NCBI GenBank assembly: GCA_028696165.1 | Contig: JAQVHQ010000037.1 | Location: 1-34,615 of the forward strand | Direction: 5' to 3' | Source: Lachnospiraceae bacterium | GTDB taxonomy: Bacteria > Bacillota > Clostridia > Lachnospirales > Lachnospiraceae | Length of the DNA stretch: 34,615 bases | Part shown: positions 30,325-34,615 of the stretch, one piece after another | Position numbering within the stretch: position 1 is the stretch's first letter | Layout: each line of letters begins with the position of its first letter | Translations under genes and position numbers: made by a program | Notes under the pieces: model-generated | Seen by the model: the letters and a program-made list of their open reading frames with translations, nothing else | Databases searched by the model: none | Told to the model about the DNA's origin: nothing

Positions 30325-30987
30325 ATGAAAGAGATGATGAATGAAACAAAATCTGATAATGTCCAACCAGGAGAAAATCGGGCATTTATGCAAATGAGAA
30401 AACCGGCATTAGAACGCCTTGCAGGACGGGAGGCAAAAGACATTGCGAAAAAGGCAGGCATAACATATGATGAAGAAAATCAGGTGTTTCATCTGAACAG
30501 TCTGAATCAAAGTATAGAGATTACCTATCCGGATTATGAGATGACCCCGCAGCTTGAACAGTGGCAGCATCTTATCATCCTGCATTACCTGGATTGGGCT
30601 GATGAAGTGCTTCCGGGAAATGAGCTGATTACATTTGGCCTATTAAAGGATGGCATGGTAAGAGGCGGCGGATTTGATCATCAGTGTGAGCAGGCGATTG
30701 AGCAAACACTGGGGAAACAATCTCCGGAAGTGATAGAAGAGGCATGTAAATCCCTGGGAGGAAAGATACTGTCATCTAATGCAGATTTGTGTGCAGAATT
30801 TTCATTTCTTCCATTTTATCCGGTTACGTTAAAAATATGGTTTGCAGACGATGAATTCCCGGCTTCTGGAAGAATGTTTTTAGATAAAACAGCCGATCAT
30901 TACTTATCAGTGGAGGATGCAGTAACTGTAGGAGCACTGATTCTGGATAAATTATCAGATCTTGTTAAATGTGATAATCAGGTTTAA
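30325..30987 (+). CDS. DUF3786-family protein
   Basis: A 220-residue soluble protein of the DUF3786 family, whose function is unknown. Recognisable parts are the central ITYPDYEMTPQLEQWQHLII, the conserved LPFYPVTLKIWFADDEFPAS, and MFLDKTADHYLSVEDAV near the end. ATG 30325 is chosen for AAGGAGA (30310-30316); the frame is open from 30256 but lacks a ribosome binding site there. The last codons overlap the first unit of the 11-base tandem repeat at 30981-31035. Divergence from Rrf2 suggests control by it. Confidence 0.8.
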   Translation: MKEMMNETKSDNVQPGENRAFMQMRKPALERLAGREAKDIAKKAGITYDEENQVFHLNSLNQSIEITYPDYEMTPQLEQWQHLIILHYLDWADEVLPGNELITFGLLKDGMVRGGGFDHQCEQAIEQTLGKQSPEVIEEACKSLGGKILSSNADLCAEFSFLPFYPVTLKIWFADDEFPASGRMFLDKTADHYLSVEDAVTVGALILDKLSDLVKCDNQV

Positions 30988-31035
30988 AACAGATTTTGAG
31001 TAGATTTAAAACGGATTTAAAATAGATTTAATTAG
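30981..31035 (+). repeat. Five 11-base tandem repeats
   Basis: The consecutive units are GGTTTAAAACA, GATTTTGAGTA, GATTTAAAACG, GATTTAAAATA and GATTTAATTAG. The third and fourth differ in two bases; the outer ones are more diverged. The period of 11 bases is close to one helical turn, so the A/T tracts are in phase and the DNA may be curved. The array starts in the last codons of the DUF3786 gene. Confidence 0.7.
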
Positions 31036-31091
31036 GAAAAACATAGTGCTAAAACAGGTTGGGAACAAGTCTAATTAGTTTCAAAATTGTG

Positions 31092-31119
31092 TTGCAAGAA
31101 CAAGTTTTTGTGATATACT
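31092..31119 (+). promoter_or_regulatory. Promoter of the GGDEF gene
   Basis: -35 TTGCAA (31092-31097), spacer 16, -10 TATACT (31114-31119). The start codon is at 31199, leaving a leader of about 75 bases. Confidence 0.55.
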
Positions 31120-31198
31120 CCATAGATATAGAAACAAATTTTATGAAAAAACAATAAATTTGATTAGATAAAAAGACATAACTATAAGAGGACTATAA

Positions 31199-33016
31199 AT
31201 GAATAAACAAAAATATTTGTATCAGGACATATTAAGAAACTTTTTAGACAGTTATCTGGTTAAGAGGGATGCCAAAAAGACAATTTCTTTAGTTACAGAT
31301 GACATATACAGCCTCGGTACCGGTGTACAAGAGGCAGCGCATAATATAGATGAATTTGCAATGCTTATTGAGTCAGAGATGGAGCAGCTTAACACGCCCA
31401 TCCATTATTCATTGGATACATACTATGAAAAACAGATTGCTCCCGGGGTGATTTCCTATATGTGTGATGTGACAACACGAATCAAGATGGAAGGACAGCA
31501 GGAGATTCAGTACAGTACTCGTCTGACAGCAGGCTTTCGCAAAGAGGGCGATGAGTATCTCGCTTATCATCTGCATATGTCAGAAGCCAGTGCCATACAG
31601 CAGGAACAGGAGTTTTTTCCACTGCATTATGGCAATATGGAAAACCACAAGATTGATGAAGAAGAACAGATGGGTCTGGTTGAGTTAATGAAGAAGATGC
31701 TGCCCGGTGGTGCAATGGGTGGTTATGTGGAGCCGGGATTTCCGCTGTACTTTATTAATGATGAATTACTGCATTGGCTGGGGTATGATTACGAAGAATT
31801 TATCGACGAAAACGGTCAGATGATGGCAAATACCATGCATCCGGATGATGTGGCTATGGTGGATGCAACAATTTCAGAATGTTTCGAGAGTGGTAATGAA
31901 TATACAGTAGAATACCGGATGAGAAAAAAAGATGGCACATACATCTGGGTACGGGATACCGGAAGGAAAACCATAACTCCAGGTGGGCGTATGGCTATGA
32001 TTAGTATAATCGTAGATATCTCTAATGAGAGGAAAAAATTGAGATTTTTCGAGAAAACAATCGAGTCAATGAAAAAAGAACAGAGGCAATTTGACCGGAT
32101 GACAGAGTTACTGAATCGGGAACCGGCAGAGATATTAATTGATCAAAGCCTTACGAAAAACAACCATGGTGCACTCTATCTGATGGATATTGATAATTTC
32201 AAACTGGTAAATGATGCGAAAGGCCATCCGGAAGGCGATAAGGTTCTCCGAACTTTTGCAGATATGATTAAGCGCGTATTTCCTGAAGATGCAATTCTTG
32301 CCAGACTGGGTGGTGACGAGTTTGTTGCTTTCCTGCCACAGTATACAAGTATAGAACAGCTGCAGAATTTTGCAGAACAGGTAATCGAACAATCAGCAGA
32401 GCTGATTGAAGACCCAGTATTGGCCAATGTTTTGGGCTCATCTATAGGAATTGCACTGGCTCCGGAAGATGGAGATAATTTCATTATGCTGTATTCAAGC
32501 GCTGATAAGGGACAGTATTATGCTAAAAGAAACGGAAAAGGCCGATACAGCTTTTACGGACAGGAACCGGGACTGCCGGTAGTTAGAGATGTAAAGGCTA
32601 ATATGGATACTCTTCGCCGTATGGTTCAGAGTGTTCAGAATGACAATGGAGCTCTCTTGGTAGAGTATGAGGCATTTCATAAGATTTATCAGTTTATGGA
32701 AAGAAATGTCGATCGTATGGTTCAAAATACACAGATTCTACTTTTCACGCTTCAAAGGGACCCTGCTCAGAAAGTGGATAAAAAAATCAAAGAAGAGGAA
32801 AGAATTGTCCTGGAGAATGCGATACAGAGCAAATTGCGAAAGGGTGATTTGATGATGGATTTTAGTGCAACTCAGATTGCGGTTCTTCTTGTTAACTGCG
32901 ATGATGAAAATGCTGCTTTTGTTGCCTCTCGCATAATGGATTCTTATAACCGGGAGACAAGTGAATCGGCGGCTAAGGTATCATATGAATCAAGCTGTAT
33001 AAGTGAAGTGTCATGA
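31199..33016 (+). CDS. SnoaL-PAS-GGDEF protein, probable diguanylate cyclase
   Basis: A 605-residue cytosolic signalling protein. Residues 1-135 look like a SnoaL/NTF2-like domain. About 175-285 is a PAS domain with a typical PAC ending (EYRMRKKDGTYIWVRDTGRK, then VDISNER). About 300-450 is a GGDEF domain with an intact active site, ARLGGDEFVAFLP, and the metal Asp in LYLMDIDNFK, so it should make c-di-GMP. The inhibitory RxxD site is absent (FPED in its place). The last 120 residues (ENAIQSKLRKGDLMMDFSAT and following) resemble a second, degenerate cyclase half. GAGGAC precedes the start. Ligands of the SnoaL and PAS parts are unknown. Confidence 0.87.
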   Translation: MNKQKYLYQDILRNFLDSYLVKRDAKKTISLVTDDIYSLGTGVQEAAHNIDEFAMLIESEMEQLNTPIHYSLDTYYEKQIAPGVISYMCDVTTRIKMEGQQEIQYSTRLTAGFRKEGDEYLAYHLHMSEASAIQQEQEFFPLHYGNMENHKIDEEEQMGLVELMKKMLPGGAMGGYVEPGFPLYFINDELLHWLGYDYEEFIDENGQMMANTMHPDDVAMVDATISECFESGNEYTVEYRMRKKDGTYIWVRDTGRKTITPGGRMAMISIIVDISNERKKLRFFEKTIESMKKEQRQFDRMTELLNREPAEILIDQSLTKNNHGALYLMDIDNFKLVNDAKGHPEGDKVLRTFADMIKRVFPEDAILARLGGDEFVAFLPQYTSIEQLQNFAEQVIEQSAELIEDPVLANVLGSSIGIALAPEDGDNFIMLYSSADKGQYYAKRNGKGRYSFYGQEPGLPVVRDVKANMDTLRRMVQSVQNDNGALLVEYEAFHKIYQFMERNVDRMVQNTQILLFTLQRDPAQKVDKKIKEEERIVLENAIQSKLRKGDLMMDFSATQIAVLLVNCDDENAAFVASRIMDSYNRETSESAAKVSYESSCISEVS

Positions 33017-33104
33017 TAAGATGTCATATTGAAATGTGTATGATTAGCAGATTTGTGTGACGTTGAAAGTATATATCCAGAATGAACAGAATATGGAAAA
33101 AGAT

Positions 33105-33151
33105 AAAAAGAATGGTTAAGATATGGAATTCGTATCTTAACCATTCTTTTT
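33105..33151. terminator. Bidirectional terminator between the GGDEF and glycosyltransferase genes
   Basis: AAAAAGAATGGTTAAGATA (33105-33123) and TATCTTAACCATTCTTTTT (33133-33151) form a perfect 19-bp stem with a 9-base loop. The stop codon of the minus-strand glycosyltransferase lies inside the stem. Confidence 0.88.
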
Positions 33152-34099
33152 GAATAATGTATGTAAAATCAGATAGAGTCTTTCGCTTATAACAAAAGAA
33201 AGCATGTTGAGTCGAAACTTCAGACTGGCGTTCCCGGAAGCAATATAAAAAAAGTGCTTTTTGAAAATTATTTTTGAATTTTTATAGGCCTGGCGGTTTT
33301 CCTGTAAAGTCATATCTAACCTGCTTTTTATATCTAAAAAAGCGGGAGGGCAGCAGGATAAAGACTTTTCAGCAAGATACTGCTGTCCGGAGTCTTTGAA
33401 GTATTTGCCCCTTAAGGCATATGCTTCCACAAGATCCAGACGATTTTTTTTACAGGGCTGATTCATAATGCTGTCGGATCTTTGGAGATAATAATATAGC
33501 TTCTGGTTAACACAGCTTATTTTTTTGCATTGGGATACGATATTGTGGAGCATAAATTCATCTTCGTGAGTTTTTCCGTTAGCGAAGCGTATTGTTGAAA
33601 ATAAAGCTTTAGGATAAAGCTTATTCCACGCTACAACACAAAATACAGTATTTCTCCCATAAAAATTATTCCAAAAAGCAGTTTCATCCCAGACATCATC
33701 GGACAATACGAAATCAAAGCCAGCATATTTGTAATTGCCATCTTCGTCAACAGGTTCAATACCGCATATGGCGAGATCAGAGTTATCTGCTTTCAGTCTG
33801 GAATAGAGCTGCTCAATCATTTGCGGATGAATGTAATCATCACTATCTACAAATACATAATATTCCCCGGAAGCTGCGTCAATGCCGGAATTTCTGGCAG
33901 AGGAAAGCCCGCCATTTTTTTTGTGAATAACCTGGATTCTGGTATCTGTTTCTGCAAGTTCATCACAGAGGGCAGGACTTGTGTCAGTGGAGCCATCATC
34001 GACGACTAAAATCTCTAAATTAGTATAGGTTTGCGTGGTAATACTCTGGATACATTTTTCAAGGTATCCCTCCACATTATAGACAGGTACAATTACTGA
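33137..34099 (-). pseudogene. Family 2 glycosyltransferase with a broken start
   Basis: A GT2 enzyme. The nucleotide-sugar fold is clear (EILVVDDGSTD, NGGLSSARNSGID, YVFVDSDDYI as the DXD-type site). Its first strand, SVIVPVYNVEGYL, is readable back to 34099, but a TGA immediately precedes it and no ATG, GTG or TTG exists in frame before GTG at 34075, in the middle of the motif. An ATG at 34103 is off by one base from this frame. Loss of two bases after that ATG (for example from MISVIVPVYN) would explain it. The first in-frame start therefore gives 312 residues lacking the first beta strand. C-terminal half intact. Either a recent frameshift, a sequencing error, or an unusual start. Confidence 0.7.
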
Positions 34100-34346
34100 T
34101 CATTCTCTGCAAAAACTGAAGAACAGAATCAGTGCATTCTTTTTCTGACACATCATATATCTTCAATAGACCGTCAATTATATCACCAACGGTAGTTTCT
34201 TCCTGAATCATATCCCAAATATCATTTCCAGAACCTTTAATCATAAAGTATTTGCCGGAGTCAAAATCTATCATTACTTTTTCACCGGAAAGATCAGTTA
34301 CATTTAGTTGCTTTTTCATCTTAATTTTAGTAGCTTTATCCATCAT
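34077..34346 (-). CDS. PqqD-family protein
   Basis: An 89-residue PqqD-like protein. PqqD proteins bind a peptide and present it to a modifying enzyme. The characteristic section is VMIDFDSGKYFMIKGSGNDI, then WDMIQEETTVGDIIDGLLKIYDVSEKECTDSVLQFL. The last residues (ISNCTCL) are the glycosyltransferase start read in another frame, so the natural C-terminus may be altered. GGAGG precedes two adjacent ATG codons (34346 and 34343); 34346 is given. No precursor peptide or radical SAM enzyme is visible beside it; the usual partner may lie beyond this window. Confidence 0.75.
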   Translation of the reverse strand: MMDKATKIKMKKQLNVTDLSGEKVMIDFDSGKYFMIKGSGNDIWDMIQEETTVGDIIDGLLKIYDVSEKECTDSVLQFLQRMISNCTCL

Positions 34347-34399
34347 TTGTACCTCCAAAGTTACAGTGTGAAATCATAAGAATTTGCCTATATTAGGCC

Positions 34400-34428
34400 A
34401 TTATACAGGAATCTTAAGCTTTGTGCAA
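34400..34428 (-). promoter_or_regulatory. Promoter of the PqqD-glycosyltransferase genes
   Basis: On the minus strand -35 TTGCAC (34428-34423), spacer 17, exact -10 TATAAT (34405-34400). A short inverted repeat, GCCTATATTAGGC (34385-34397), lies just downstream and could be an operator. Confidence 0.7.
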
Positions 34429-34439
34429 TGTAATTAGCG

Positions 34440-34615
34440 GGTTTTATTTCTCGATTTCTCAATCATTATATTTAACCATTAAAAATAAGTAACTGTTCAG
34501 AACCCCCTTGGGGAACTAATTAATTTTTGTACAAAACAGAGAATTTTTAAAACCTGTTTTGCGATATTATTTCGGTAATTGGTGGATAACCAATTGTTTG
34601 TGATTGAATAATTTA
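34440..34615. other. Non-coding AT-rich end of the window with small inverted repeats
   Basis: I see no gene here. There are small dyads: GTTC...CCCCCTTGGGGAAC near 34495-34515, CAAAACAG (34532-34539) with CTGTTTTG (34554-34561), and AATTGGT (34577-34583) with ACCAATT (34589-34595). They may be regulatory or part of a dispersed repeat. Nothing more can be supported. Confidence 0.4.

Noticed and set aside
30166-31035. CRISPR array
   Set aside because: The repeats are 11-12 bases, with spacing too short and no unique spacers of typical length.
1-34615. tRNA, rRNA, riboswitch or transposase genes
   Set aside because: No cloverleaf, rRNA-like stretch, convincing riboswitch or transposase frame was seen by eye. 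A covariance-model scan was not possible here.

Overview
The window reads as chromosome of a low-GC anaerobic Firmicute, most like the Lachnospiraceae/Clostridia. The grounds are strong AGGAGG ribosome binding sites, clostridial-style promoters, an oxygen-sensitive enzyme repertoire (radical SAM, Fe-S, molybdenum hydroxylase), a SnoaL-PAS-GGDEF protein and gut-type sugar ABC operons. The species cannot be fixed from the sequence. Database family names are from memory; no search was run.

Layout. (1) 1-5001: a fructan/sucrose-type operon with a lipoprotein binding protein, two MalF/MalG-like permeases and a GH32 hydrolase. It starts from a near-consensus promoter overlapped downstream by a LacI-type palindrome and ends at a strong terminator; a LacI-family regulator follows (5107-6120). 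(2) 6134-8812: a decayed two-component/ABC operon. A response-regulator start is joined to a histidine-kinase end, then comes an intact hipB-hipA toxin-antitoxin pair, then remnants of an ABC ATPase and an FtsX-type permease. (3) 8906-24382: a block of about 15 kb around a molybdenum aldehyde oxidoreductase. It holds a radical SAM protein, an AMP-dependent ligase, a class V aminotransferase (cysteine desulfurase-like), a C_GCAxxG_C_C-type protein, a methyltransferase, a two-CxxC redox protein, a large multi-Fe-S protein, the MOP-like oxidoreductase, a TylF-like methyltransferase, a MobA/MocA-like nucleotidyltransferase fused to a ModE-type DNA-binding domain, a histidine phosphatase-HD fusion, a MoeA-like protein and three small unrecognised proteins. 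(4) 24387-29620: a NarL/DesK-type two-component system divergent from a three-gene ABC-2 exporter. (5) 29648-33016: an Rrf2 regulator divergent from a DUF3786 protein, then a SnoaL-PAS-GGDEF protein. (6) 33137-34346: a PqqD-like gene followed by a glycosyltransferase whose start appears broken by a frameshift.

The most interesting part is block 3. Its content resembles the cluster I recall from Desulfovibrio vulgaris (DVU1551-DVU1559) and the families TrsS and TrsM. The genes fit together as a molybdenum hydroxylase lacking its own FAD domain plus dedicated cofactor, sulfur and electron-transfer partners. The ligase could activate the acid that the oxidoreductase forms. The substrate and the radical SAM target are unknown. 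The divergent promoters in the block carry inverted repeats that could be operators for the ModE-domain protein.
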